This document shows positions 7,579 through 14,803 of a stretch of 35,884 bases of DNA, piece by piece. Source of the DNA: Acidobacteriota bacterium (GTDB taxonomy: Bacteria; Acidobacteriota; Terriglobia; Bryobacterales; Bryobacteraceae); NCBI GenBank assembly GCA_016213775.1, contig JACQZR010000002.1, positions 1-35,884 on the forward strand, written 5' to 3'. The translations under genes and the position numbers were made by a program. The notes under the pieces were generated by a model, which saw nothing but the letters and a program-made list of their open reading frames with translations, ran no database searches and was not told the origin of the DNA. The stretch's first letter is position 1. Every line of letters starts with the position of its first letter.

Positions 7579-8676
7579 CTAGATCACCTCCAATTCCGCG
7601 TCCAGGCCACCCGCAGCTTTCAGGTTCTGAAGAATCGCGATCACGTCACGTGCCGTGGAGCCGATTGCGGACAAGGCCTTTACCAAGTCCTCTACTGTTG
7701 CGCCGTTCTTCAGCAACACCGCTTTGGCCTTCTCTTCGTTCGCTCGAACACCCACATTTGGGGTGACAGCAGTCTGACCTCCAGACAACGGCGCCGGCTG
7801 CGAGACCTCAAACTGTGTTTGTATCTCCACACTCAGAGCACCATGCATGATTGCCATAGGCGCAATTCGAACCTCTTTCCCCATCACAATCGTACCGGTT
7901 CGTTCGTTGATCACAATCCTGTTCTGCCGGTCCGCCTCCACTGGAAGATTCTCGATCTCCGCTACCAGTTGCACTGGCCTCATCGAATAGCGGGGGGGCG
8001 TATCGATCACGACGAGGGCGGAATTCTCAGCTCTCGCAACCGCGGGCCCACCGGAGCCGAAGCGCTTGTTGATCAAGTCCGCAACGCGAGCTGCCGTTGT
8101 GTAGTCGGGTTGTCGCAGTTGAAGCCTTAGCTTTCCACCCGGAGCAACGGATGGAGGTCCCCGCTCGATGATCCCGCCATTGGGAACCCGTCCGGCAGTA
8201 GGATGGTTCACCGTCTGGTTGTTTCCTCCTCGACCTGCCACGAAGCCACCAGTGACCACGGGGCCTTGTGCTACGGCGTAAACTTGCCCGTCTGCCCCTT
8301 TCAGGGGCGTTAAGATAAGCAACCCTCCTTGCAGATTGCTGGAGTCTCCAATTGCCGCCACATGCACATCAAGCTTCACCCCAGGCTGCCCGAACGCCGG
8401 AAGGTTCGCCGTCACCATCACTGCGGCCATATTGCGAACCTGGATGGCGGTGGGGTTGACGGTAACCCCCATCTTCTCCAACAGGTTCGCAAGCGATTGC
8501 GCGGAGAATACGGTCTGGCGCTTGTCCCCCGTTCCGTTCAGCCCCACCACCAGACCATATCCAACCAGGGGGTTGTCGCGAACACCTTCCCAATTGGCGA
8601 GGTCTTTCAGCCGAACACCTGAAGCCGCATCCAACCAGGCGGCGGTGACGAGTAGCAGCACCATGACGTGTCGCAT
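7579..8676 (-). CDS. flgI: flagellar P-ring protein FlgI
   Basis: 365 residues, typical for FlgI. A short hydrophobic signal peptide (MRHVMVLLLVTAAWLDAASG) directs Sec export. It is followed by the family signature VRLKDLANWEGVRDNPLVGYGLVVGLNGTGD (residues about 21-51, quoted in part only as VGYGLVVGLNGTGD). Further conserved parts are MAAVMVTANLPAF and, near the C-terminus, VRANEEKAKAVLL and VEDLVKALSAIG. FlgI forms the P-ring around the rod in the peptidoglycan layer. The ATG at 8676 was preferred because it starts the signal peptide and lies two bases after the flgH stop codon; upstream in-frame starts lie inside flgH and would disturb the signal. Confidence 0.95.
   Translation of the reverse strand: MRHVMVLLLVTAAWLDAASGVRLKDLANWEGVRDNPLVGYGLVVGLNGTGDKRQTVFSAQSLANLLEKMGVTVNPTAIQVRNMAAVMVTANLPAFGQPGVKLDVHVAAIGDSSNLQGGLLILTPLKGADGQVYAVAQGPVVTGGFVAGRGGNNQTVNHPTAGRVPNGGIIERGPPSVAPGGKLRLQLRQPDYTTAARVADLINKRFGSGGPAVARAENSALVVIDTPPRYSMRPVQLVAEIENLPVEADRQNRIVINERTGTIVMGKEVRIAPMAIMHGALSVEIQTQFEVSQPAPLSGGQTAVTPNVGVRANEEKAKAVLLKNGATVEDLVKALSAIGSTARDVIAILQNLKAAGGLDAELEVI
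7582..7591 (-). promoter_or_regulatory. very strong ribosome binding site of flgJ
   Basis: Read on the minus strand this is GGAGGTGATC, a ten-base perfect complement of the canonical 3' end of bacterial 16S rRNA. It lies in the last codons of flgI and five bases before the flgJ ATG. The site suggests that flgJ is initiated efficiently and independently of flgI termination. Confidence 0.7.
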
Positions 8677-8677
8677 A

Positions 8678-9373
8678 CTAGAATGGCAGAAGCCCCTCAA
8701 GAATCCGATACAAAATAAAGGGCCGCCGTACCGCGTCGCCCACAACCCCTTTGCCGTTTACTCGTACCTCCAGTTGAGCGAGCCTGTCTGACGTAATCAC
8801 GTTGTTCTGACTCAGATCCTGTGGCCTGCACACACCCTTCACAACAACCGTTTGCCGCTCTGAGTTGACACTGATCTCCTTTGTTCCCTGTAGAATCAGG
8901 AACCCATTCGGCAGTACGTGCACCACCCTCGCCGACAATGCCGTGCTCAACTGCGTTTCACGACTGGTTTCGCCTTGTCCGTCTAGAGTCGAGGTGCCGG
9001 AGAGGTTGCCCAGGTTGGCCAGAGCCCCAACGCCTGACAGCGGTCCGGCAAGCGCCGTAATGGCTTTCTTGGAGCTGGTCTTTCTTGAGGTGCTGGTAAC
9101 GCCCTTGGCTACTGCAGATGCCTTGTCGTTCACAGTGATCGTAACAATGTCATCTATCTGGTAAGCACGCTGGTCTCGAACCAGGTTGCTCATGCGGCTG
9201 GCATTCCCGTAGACCGAACCCGGAGACGCGGCATACCCTTCGTTCGCAGCCGAACGATGCTCCATGGCCTCGATGTACTTGTCGAGTTCCGAAATGCTGG
9301 CCGCTGGCTGTTTTTTCGACCTTGCCGCAAGCAGGTACGGAATCAGCAGAACCAGTAGTATAAGAGACTTCAA
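8678..9373 (-). CDS. flgH: flagellar L-ring protein FlgH (no lipobox cysteine)
   Basis: 231 residues with FlgH landmarks: RAYQIDDIVTITVNDKASA in the middle, LSARVVHVLPNGFLILQGTKEI, and the C-terminal YRILEGLLPF. FlgH builds the outer-membrane L-ring. The N-terminus (MKSLILLVLLIPYLLAA, then RSKK) is a signal peptide but has no cysteine at the cleavage region, whereas FlgH is classically a lipoprotein. The start codon is TTG at 9373, overlapping the flgA stop as TTGA, with GGAGG about 8 bases upstream; the choice is firm because the next methionine lies beyond the signal peptide. It is encoded between flgA and flgI. Confidence 0.92.
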   Translation of the reverse strand: MKSLILLVLLIPYLLAARSKKQPAASISELDKYIEAMEHRSAANEGYAASPGSVYGNASRMSNLVRDQRAYQIDDIVTITVNDKASAVAKGVTSTSRKTSSKKAITALAGPLSGVGALANLGNLSGTSTLDGQGETSRETQLSTALSARVVHVLPNGFLILQGTKEISVNSERQTVVVKGVCRPQDLSQNNVITSDRLAQLEVRVNGKGVVGDAVRRPFILYRILEGLLPF

Positions 9374-10347
9374 TTGGAATCCTCCTTCACCATCTTCCGG
9401 AGAGGCTTCGACACTTCCGGGACAACCCTCACTTGCTCATCACTCAGCACCGTGCCGCGAAACCTGCGTCCACCGGAACTGCTGTGCAACCAAATCGTAT
9501 CTCCGATGCGCCCTTTGGTCTCCGCGATCACCTCCACCTTGAGACGCACAGCGCCTTCCTGCACTTCGGCGGCCAACACCTGCCCGGATTGCACTGCCAC
9601 GGGCTCCATCAGATCCTGCGCTGTGAGAATATCCCCTGACTTCACGGCATGGCGCAGTAGTCTCCCGGCAATCTTTGTCGGGGGCCCCTTGGCCAACAGC
9701 ACCTGAGTCGGAAAGACTTCGCGTCTCTCGACAGCAAAGTCCGCTTCGCCCAACCGGTGCCCGGAAGGATGGCTTCGCAAAGCGGTCGCCACGATGCAAT
9801 CAGTGGTCAGTTTCGCTTTGGCCCAGACCGGCACCGATCTGCCTGTAGGGAGTCGCACCCATCCCTTCCAGAGAACTGGCTGAGCGCCGTCCACTCTGCG
9901 AGGCAGGGCAGAAAGAGAAAACTCGATTCTCCCATCCGGAGTAGGGTACCTGCTCCAATCAATCACTTCCACCTTCACCTGCGCTTTGAAGGCAGCGTTG
10001 GAAGCAAAAGCCTGGAGCATCGCTAAGCGCAACTCATCAGGGTCTACCACGCGAGAGGCCGAGCGGATGCATATGCCCGGCACGGCTGCCTTCTCAACCC
10101 CGCGTCGATTGAGCAATCGCGTCCGTTCCTCGGAACTCACCCACCGTGTTGTCCCGGCGACCGGTGCAAAGAAGAGAAAGTCATCTCCGCGGTCCTCCCC
10201 GAGGCTGTTCGCAAGCAAGGTGCCTGACGGGGCAAGGTCCTTTAACCGGACCACTCCGTCTGCGACTACCACGCAGTCCTGACCCATCGCGGTTCCAATG
10301 GATACAGTTACAAGCAGGTAATAGTTCAGCACACTCATGGTATTCAT
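9370..10347 (-). CDS. flgA: flagellar P-ring assembly chaperone FlgA
   Basis: 325 residues. An N-terminal signal (roughly residues 1-22, ending AMGQD) marks it as periplasmic. The C-terminal third carries the SAF-type domain expected of FlgA (LGEADFAVERREVF, RLLRHAVKSGDILTAQDL, then QSGQVLAAEVQEGAVRLKVEVIAETKGRIGD in outline). FlgA helps FlgI polymerise into the P-ring. The ATG at 10347 overlaps the flgG stop by one base (TGATG); a GTG at 10350 and an ATG at 10338 are alternatives. It is longer than the enterobacterial protein (about 220 residues), with an extra middle portion. Position between flgG and flgH supports the call. Confidence 0.88.
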   Translation of the reverse strand: MNTMSVLNYYLLVTVSIGTAMGQDCVVVADGVVRLKDLAPSGTLLANSLGEDRGDDFLFFAPVAGTTRWVSSEERTRLLNRRGVEKAAVPGICIRSASRVVDPDELRLAMLQAFASNAAFKAQVKVEVIDWSRYPTPDGRIEFSLSALPRRVDGAQPVLWKGWVRLPTGRSVPVWAKAKLTTDCIVATALRSHPSGHRLGEADFAVERREVFPTQVLLAKGPPTKIAGRLLRHAVKSGDILTAQDLMEPVAVQSGQVLAAEVQEGAVRLKVEVIAETKGRIGDTIWLHSSSGGRRFRGTVLSDEQVRVVPEVSKPLRKMVKEDSN

Positions 10348-11138
10348 CACCGCGTCATGTTATTGACTTGTTGATACATCTCATCGGAGGTTTTCACGAC
10401 TTTGGAGTTCGCCTCATAGGCGCGCTGGCTCACAATCATGCTTATGAACTCCTCGACAACGCTCACGTTCGATTGTTCAACGAAACCCTGCTGCAAGCTT
10501 CCCAGGCCCTCCTGTCCACCAGGCGTACCTACCGTCGGATCGCCCGACGCATCAGTCGGTGTGAACAGGTTGTGCCCTAAGCTATTAAGCCCTGCGGGAT
10601 TTGGGAAGTTCGCCAGTTGGATCTGGCCCGACTGCTGCACCGCGGTCTGCCCCGGCAGAGTGTACGTCACCGTCCCATCGGCGGCGATCGTAATGGACTG
10701 CGCCTCCTGCGGAAATGTGACTTGCGGTTCCATCGGATCCCCGTCGGCCGTAACAATATTCCCGTCACGATCCAAATGGAAAGCACCTCCCCGCGTGTAT
10801 GCCAGTTCCCCACTGGGGCGCCGTATCTGGAAAAAACCTTTCCCTTGGATAACCAAGTCAAGCGGGTTGCCTGTGGAAACAAAATCCCCCTGGGTGAAGA
10901 GGATCTCGTTGGCGACGGGCCTCGCCCCAAGGCCTACCTGCAATCCGGTGGGAATCACTGTCTGCGCGCCCGCGGCGGCCCCGGGTTGCACAACACTCTG
11001 GTACAGCAAATCCTGGAATTGCGCCCTCCGCATCTTGAATCCAACCGTGTTTGCGTTGGCGAGGTTGTGCGCGATGTTATCCACGTTCATTTGCTGAGCA
11101 ACCATCCCGCTAGCTGCACTGTACAGTGCTCGAATCAT
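10347..11138 (-). CDS. flgG: flagellar distal rod protein FlgG
   Basis: 263 residues, the standard length. It begins MIRALYSAASGMVAQQMNVD and carries the rod/hook signature NIAHNLANANTVGFK, the mid-protein GNPLDLVIQGKGFF segment, and the C-terminal SNVSVVEEFISMI followed by QRAYEANSKVVKTSDEM. FlgG forms the distal rod crossing the periplasm. AGGAGA stands about 7 bases before the ATG. It is the second gene of the leftward rod/ring operon, 42 bases after flgF, and touches flgA through a one-base overlap. Confidence 0.96.
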   Translation of the reverse strand: MIRALYSAASGMVAQQMNVDNIAHNLANANTVGFKMRRAQFQDLLYQSVVQPGAAAGAQTVIPTGLQVGLGARPVANEILFTQGDFVSTGNPLDLVIQGKGFFQIRRPSGELAYTRGGAFHLDRDGNIVTADGDPMEPQVTFPQEAQSITIAADGTVTYTLPGQTAVQQSGQIQLANFPNPAGLNSLGHNLFTPTDASGDPTVGTPGGQEGLGSLQQGFVEQSNVSVVEEFISMIVSQRAYEANSKVVKTSDEMYQQVNNMTR

Positions 11139-11180
11139 TGTTCGTCTCCTGTTCCCTCTTAGGCTGCGCCTTCGGCGGCA

Positions 11181-11966
11181 TCACAACTTCGCAACCTCTT
11201 CCACGGCATGCCTGTTCATTTCATTGCCCAGAGCAATAGCCCTCTGTAATGTCTCAAACTGCCTCATAATGTTCACCAGCCGAACGGCCGATTCCGCCGG
11301 TTGGATGTTGGCGCTCTCGAGCCTGCCTTGCTCAACCGGCGCACTTACTGGCGTTGGCGCACCATTCGATTCATCCCACCTGAAGTAGGTGCCACCGGCT
11401 TTGCGAAGGCCTTGACGGTCCTCAAAATCGACTGTGGCAAGCCTTCCTACCAACTGCGCGCCCTGCCGAACGCCACCATCCGGACTGATCTGCACCGCTT
11501 CGCGGGGTACTAGCAGAATTGGCTTGCCGTTCTGCCCGAGAACTTTTTCCCCCGTTTGCGTAACTAGCGTCCCATCCGTTCCTGTCTGGAAGTTCCCGTT
11601 GCGCGTGTACAACCTGCCTTGAACTCCCTCCACGACAAAGAAGCCGTTGCCCGAAATAGCAACGTCCAGGGGATTCCCCGTAGTTATCGAAACGCCATGA
11701 CCAAAATCGATCCAGTTCGATTCAACCAGGGGGCTCACCGCGGGCAGAGTCCCTTCCGGACCGCTCATTGCTTCAGGCGCGACATAAGTGCTATGAAACT
11801 CCCGATCCGCCTTGTAACCTGCAGTGTTCGCGTTAGCAATATTATTGGCCACTAGCTCAAGAGCCTCGGTCCTGGCCCGTAAACCGCTTGCGGCGGTCGA
11901 TAGAAGAACATCCACGCAAAAGTGATTGCACTTTTGATGCCGAAGCCGGTAGGCCAGGAAAATCAT
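11181..11966 (-). CDS. flgF: flagellar rod protein FlgF (FlgF/FlgG family), start ambiguous
   Basis: 261 residues in the long form. Family signature VANNIANANTAGYK follows the coiled start LLSTAASGLRARTEALE; the middle GNPLDVAISGNGFFVVEG and C-terminal AVRLVNIMRQFETLQRA are typical. FlgF is a proximal rod protein exported through the flagellar gate. ATG 11966 has an excellent ribosome site (GGAGG, 6 bases gap) but gives a 17-residue extension (MIFLAYRLRHQKCNHFC) not expected for the family. GTG 11915 would give the normal N-terminus but has no visible ribosome site and sits beside an inverted repeat. FlgF is the first gene of the leftward operon, divergent from fliK. Confidence 0.88.
   Translation of the reverse strand: MIFLAYRLRHQKCNHFCVDVLLSTAASGLRARTEALELVANNIANANTAGYKADREFHSTYVAPEAMSGPEGTLPAVSPLVESNWIDFGHGVSITTGNPLDVAISGNGFFVVEGVQGRLYTRNGNFQTGTDGTLVTQTGEKVLGQNGKPILLVPREAVQISPDGGVRQGAQLVGRLATVDFEDRQGLRKAGGTYFRWDESNGAPTPVSAPVEQGRLESANIQPAESAVRLVNIMRQFETLQRAIALGNEMNRHAVEEVAKL
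11918..11935. repeat. short inverted repeat at the flgF start region
   Basis: Perfect 7-base arms AAAAGTG and CACTTTT around the 4-base loop ATTG. On the flgF message it lies directly before the family-typical GTG start at 11915 and inside the coding sequence if ATG 11966 is used. It could be a small hairpin affecting initiation or a protein-binding site; both are inference. Confidence 0.5.
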
Positions 11967-11993
11967 TAAAAGCCTCCATTTCTTTTCCGAAAT
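11967..11993 (+). promoter_or_regulatory. candidate sigma-28 (FliA)-type promoter toward fliK
   Basis: TAAAAGCC, 11 bases, then TCCGAAAT. Compared with the enterobacterial FliA consensus (TAAAGTTT, 11 bases, GCCGATAA), the TAAA and CCGA cores and the spacing match, while the flanking bases match only partly. It points to the right, about 140 bases before the fliK start. The fliA gene is in the same operon, so feedback would be possible. Promoter consensus in this phylum is not known to me, so this is a candidate only. Confidence 0.35.
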
Positions 11994-12103
11994 GAATCAG
12001 TAGACACGTTTCAATGCGGTACTTTCTTGCCGTTTTGAGATTCTCCGCCAATTCTTCGACATAGCACGCACTGTGAACCCGCTGAATCCGCACCATTTCT
12101 TCT

Positions 12104-12120
12104 TTGGCCACTCATCTGCT
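12104..12120 (+). promoter_or_regulatory. candidate sigma-54-type promoter before fliK
   Basis: TTGGC followed at the right distance by TGCT: the invariant GG (12106-12107) and GC (12118-12119) are 12 bases apart, as required for -24/-12 promoters of sigma-54. The bases between (CACTCATC) do not match the CACG part of the consensus. Transcription would start near 12131, right at the fliK GTG, so either the message would be leaderless or this motif is fortuitous or serves a different start. Confidence 0.35.
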
Positions 12121-12131
12121 CAATCCACTTC

Positions 12132-14495
12132 GTGCTCGCACCCGTCCCTCAACTTCTCGGACAGCTATTTGGAAGCGAAATCCCCACACCGGCCCCGCGA
12201 TTCCTCACGTCCTTTGAGTCTGGCGACGGCTCAGACACCACTCTATCCGACCGGGCGGTGCGTTCCGCTACCAGTGCAGAGGCTGACGATGCGTGCATAC
12301 CAAGCGAACCGCCCTCGTTTGGAGATCTTCTCCAGAAGTTCATTGCCGTCACATTCAATGACTCCGAAACAGCCGGGGATCTCATCCATCCAACTGCGGA
12401 TACGAAACCACCTGACAGGACTGTCAACCGGCTGGCGCCACGCCCCATCCATATCTCTACGAAGGCCCCTCTCGTCGATGGGATCCCTCATGAGGAAAGG
12501 AGTGAACAACCGCAGTCAGGTTCGCCCTCGCTTGCTTTGGCGGTGGTTTCTAGCCCCACGTCCGAATCGGGTGCCTCTCTTACACCTCAAAACAAGGGAC
12601 CATTGCCGCTCCCTTCTCCGGAACCCACCTTCGCGTATGAGCATTCGCACGAGGCGGAAGTGCCCATCAACACCGTTCCGGCGCCGGAGAAATCACGAGT
12701 ATCCACAGCCAGCAACGTCTCTACAATAACTGCTCCTGGCAATCAAGATCTTCGTGCGGAAGGGAGGTTCGCCGACGCCGGATTGCTATTTTCGGAGACC
12801 CTGCCTAGAGACCAGGGATCGTGCGTTTGTGCATCGCCTACTTCGCCAACTGCGACCAGTCCTGAAGCATACACTGGCCTCCACCCTGCTGAAGTGAAGT
12901 CCGTTGAATCGGCCTCTACTGGCGTTCCGCGAGTAACTGCGGCTGCTGCCGCCGCGGCTGCGAAACCCGAAGTTGTGTCCATAGCTGCAATGGTCCCCGG
13001 GGAAGAGTCAGAGGTTGCGGCACCGGAGGACAATGTCCAGAAAGAAACCGGGCCAATCAAGAGTGGAAAGAGCCTGTCGGAACTCGCACCTGCGCCTTTT
13101 GTGCCCTTGGAGGTACCAGCCGGCACTTGGGAGCATGACAACGTGCTCCACTTCGCAAGCGGATTGAGAGACCCCCGTACCTCGCCCGTACCGCAGAACC
13201 AAGGTCGGGACTCGATGCCCGTGGACAATGTCCAGGAAGAAACCGAGCCAATCAAGAGCGAAGAGAGCCTGTCGGAACCCGCACCTGCGCCTTTTGCGCC
13301 CTTGGAAGTACGAGCCGGCACTGGCGAGCATACCAACGTGGTCTACTCCGAAAGCGGATTGAGAGCCCCCCGTACCTCGCCCGTACCGCAGAATCACGGT
13401 CGGGACTCGATGCCTGTGGACAACTGCTCGCTCACCAGTGCGGATGAGAAAGCGACGTCCAAGGTTACGATGCCGCCAGAGGCGTTTCAACTTAGGCTTC
13501 ATTCCAGGTCAGAGAAGGTCGTGGAGATAATTCCGCACTCACCTTCCATTGCCCCCTCACCGAAGCCACCGAACGTAGACCTGTCTCAACAGTGTGATCG
13601 TGGCAAGATCGGCCAATCCCAGGACTCTCGTGCTACTTGCGAAAAGGGCGTGCCCGACGATGCTGTCGTCGCCAATGAGCCTGCGCCCGCAGGTGCCGCC
13701 GTTCAAGAAACGCGAGAAGATCCCGTCCCGGTCTTCCGCATGGCAAAGCAGCAGGCGAGCGATCCAGCCGAGACGGGTCCGACCCGTCTCGGGTCCGGCG
13801 ACCCATCGCCGAAAAAGGTGGAGATGAGCACCTCCGCCAACTCGCGAGACGCTCATCAACCTGAGCGGGATCATCACTCGGCAACTCACCCGGTCTCCAA
13901 AGCTGGTGAATCCAAGAACAATGAAACCCGCGTTCAGCAGCCGGCCCTACCCCAAACGCAGCAGAACGTTGCTCCTTTACCTACTCTGTTTGCTGGTCAC
14001 GCTAGCACCGACTCCCTAGGCAAGGTCGAGGCAGAACCGCCAGTTTCTGAGCCGCCACAACTTGCCCCCGAGTTGGCCCATATGCAGACGCCCCGGCAGG
14101 ACTTGAAGGAGATCAGGCTTGTTCTCCCTGATTCCGGTATTCCTGGGCTTGAGGTTCGTTTGGCCGAGAGGGCGGGCACCGTCCAGGTGAGCGTGCACTC
14201 AAGCGATGCGGAAGCGCGAACAACCCTGCGCGCCAACCTGCAGGAGTTAGTTCACTCAATGGACAACCATGGATTCAGTACCGACATTCGGGAACACACA
14301 ACTCCCGAGGAAACACAACCAGCCGCCTCTTCTGGCGGCATGTCGCAAAACCTCGATGACGGTAGAGAACAAGAACGTAAACAGCGAAACATATGGCTGC
14401 CCTCGGAAGAGGCGCAGTCCAATCCACGTGCACAACAACAATGGCGCACCACTTGGGAGGAAATTTCGTGGCAAACACGCTCACCGCAGCGATAA
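12132..14495 (+). CDS. fliK: flagellar hook-length control protein FliK
   Basis: 787 residues. Most of the protein is low-complexity, rich in Pro, Ser, Glu and Ala, with a run of eight alanines near residue 271 and two tandem 65-residue repeats. The C-terminal part (about residues 655-720: LKEIRLVLPDSGIPGLEVRL, then VQVSVHSSDAEARTTLRANL and ELVHSM) is the FliK hook-length-control domain. FliK is exported as a molecular ruler and switches the export gate by contacting FlhB. GTG 12132 is the only early start in this frame and has no clear ribosome site, so the start is uncertain. The last 28 bases overlap flgD. A long, variable ruler region is normal for the family. Confidence 0.82.
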   Translation: MLAPVPQLLGQLFGSEIPTPAPRFLTSFESGDGSDTTLSDRAVRSATSAEADDACIPSEPPSFGDLLQKFIAVTFNDSETAGDLIHPTADTKPPDRTVNRLAPRPIHISTKAPLVDGIPHEERSEQPQSGSPSLALAVVSSPTSESGASLTPQNKGPLPLPSPEPTFAYEHSHEAEVPINTVPAPEKSRVSTASNVSTITAPGNQDLRAEGRFADAGLLFSETLPRDQGSCVCASPTSPTATSPEAYTGLHPAEVKSVESASTGVPRVTAAAAAAAAKPEVVSIAAMVPGEESEVAAPEDNVQKETGPIKSGKSLSELAPAPFVPLEVPAGTWEHDNVLHFASGLRDPRTSPVPQNQGRDSMPVDNVQEETEPIKSEESLSEPAPAPFAPLEVRAGTGEHTNVVYSESGLRAPRTSPVPQNHGRDSMPVDNCSLTSADEKATSKVTMPPEAFQLRLHSRSEKVVEIIPHSPSIAPSPKPPNVDLSQQCDRGKIGQSQDSRATCEKGVPDDAVVANEPAPAGAAVQETREDPVPVFRMAKQQASDPAETGPTRLGSGDPSPKKVEMSTSANSRDAHQPERDHHSATHPVSKAGESKNNETRVQQPALPQTQQNVAPLPTLFAGHASTDSLGKVEAEPPVSEPPQLAPELAHMQTPRQDLKEIRLVLPDSGIPGLEVRLAERAGTVQVSVHSSDAEARTTLRANLQELVHSMDNHGFSTDIREHTTPEETQPAASSGGMSQNLDDGREQERKQRNIWLPSEEAQSNPRAQQQWRTTWEEISWQTRSPQR
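13029..13418 (+). repeat. two tandem 195-bp repeats inside fliK
   Basis: Unit 1 (13029-13223) and unit 2 (13224-13418) each begin GACAATGTCCAG and encode 65 residues with the shared skeleton DNVQ-ET-PIKS--SLSE-APAPF-PLEV-AG, then SGLR-PRTSPVPQN-GRDSMPV. A third unit starts (GTGGACAAC at 13416) but diverges at once. The length is a multiple of three, so copy-number change would keep the frame and lengthen the ruler by 65 residues per copy. Confidence 0.9.
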
Positions 14496-14779
14496 CCGCC
14501 TCACAACAAGGGACGGGTACGCAAACTAATGCGACCAGTTCCGCGAATCCCGCGGACCGGCTCGCAAACAAGGACACATTCCTGCAATTGATGGTCGCTC
14601 AGTTGCGATACCAGAATCCGCTCAGCCCTGTTGACGGCTCCAGTTTTCTTGCGCAACTGAGTCAGATCAGTTCGGTCGAGCAAATGGTTCAGATGCGACA
14701 GGATCTGGGCCAGATTCGAGACCTGCTGGCCGCCGCATCCGCGAACAGCGGCAGCAGCACCACCATACCGAAATCATAG
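14468..14779 (+). CDS. flgD: flagellar hook-capping scaffold FlgD, short form
   Basis: 103 residues containing the conserved FlgD N-terminal block: NKDTFLQLMVAQLRYQNPL, then FLAQLSQISSVEQM and a short helical tail. The C-terminal tudor-like and Ig-like domains of the usual protein (about 220-230 residues) are missing and the gene stops cleanly. FlgD caps the growing hook and supports FlgE polymerisation. The start is GTG 14468, with GGGAGGA about 7 bases before it; upstream in-frame starts lie further inside fliK. The gene overlaps the end of fliK by 28 bases and precedes flgE, the standard order. Confidence 0.87.
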   Translation: MANTLTAAITASQQGTGTQTNATSSANPADRLANKDTFLQLMVAQLRYQNPLSPVDGSSFLAQLSQISSVEQMVQMRQDLGQIRDLLAAASANSGSSTTIPKS

Positions 14780-14803
14780 TCAAACCGGAGGTCAACTCTT
14801 CTC

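Noticed and set aside
11857-12111. 84-codon leftward reading frame (GTG start) across the flgF/fliK gap
   Set aside because: It overlaps the flgF start in another frame, has no good ribosome site and matches no family; the gap is better explained as a control region.
12073-12729. 218-codon rightward frame starting MNPLNPHHFFF inside the fliK region
   Set aside because: Composition is that of a shadow frame (Arg/Pro/Ser-rich), it has no homology I can recognise, and the fliK frame with its C-terminal domain runs through the same bases.
12743-13502. Long leftward frames over the fliK repeats, themselves containing repeats
   Set aside because: They mirror the tandem repeat of fliK on the other strand and stop without any domain; treated as shadows.
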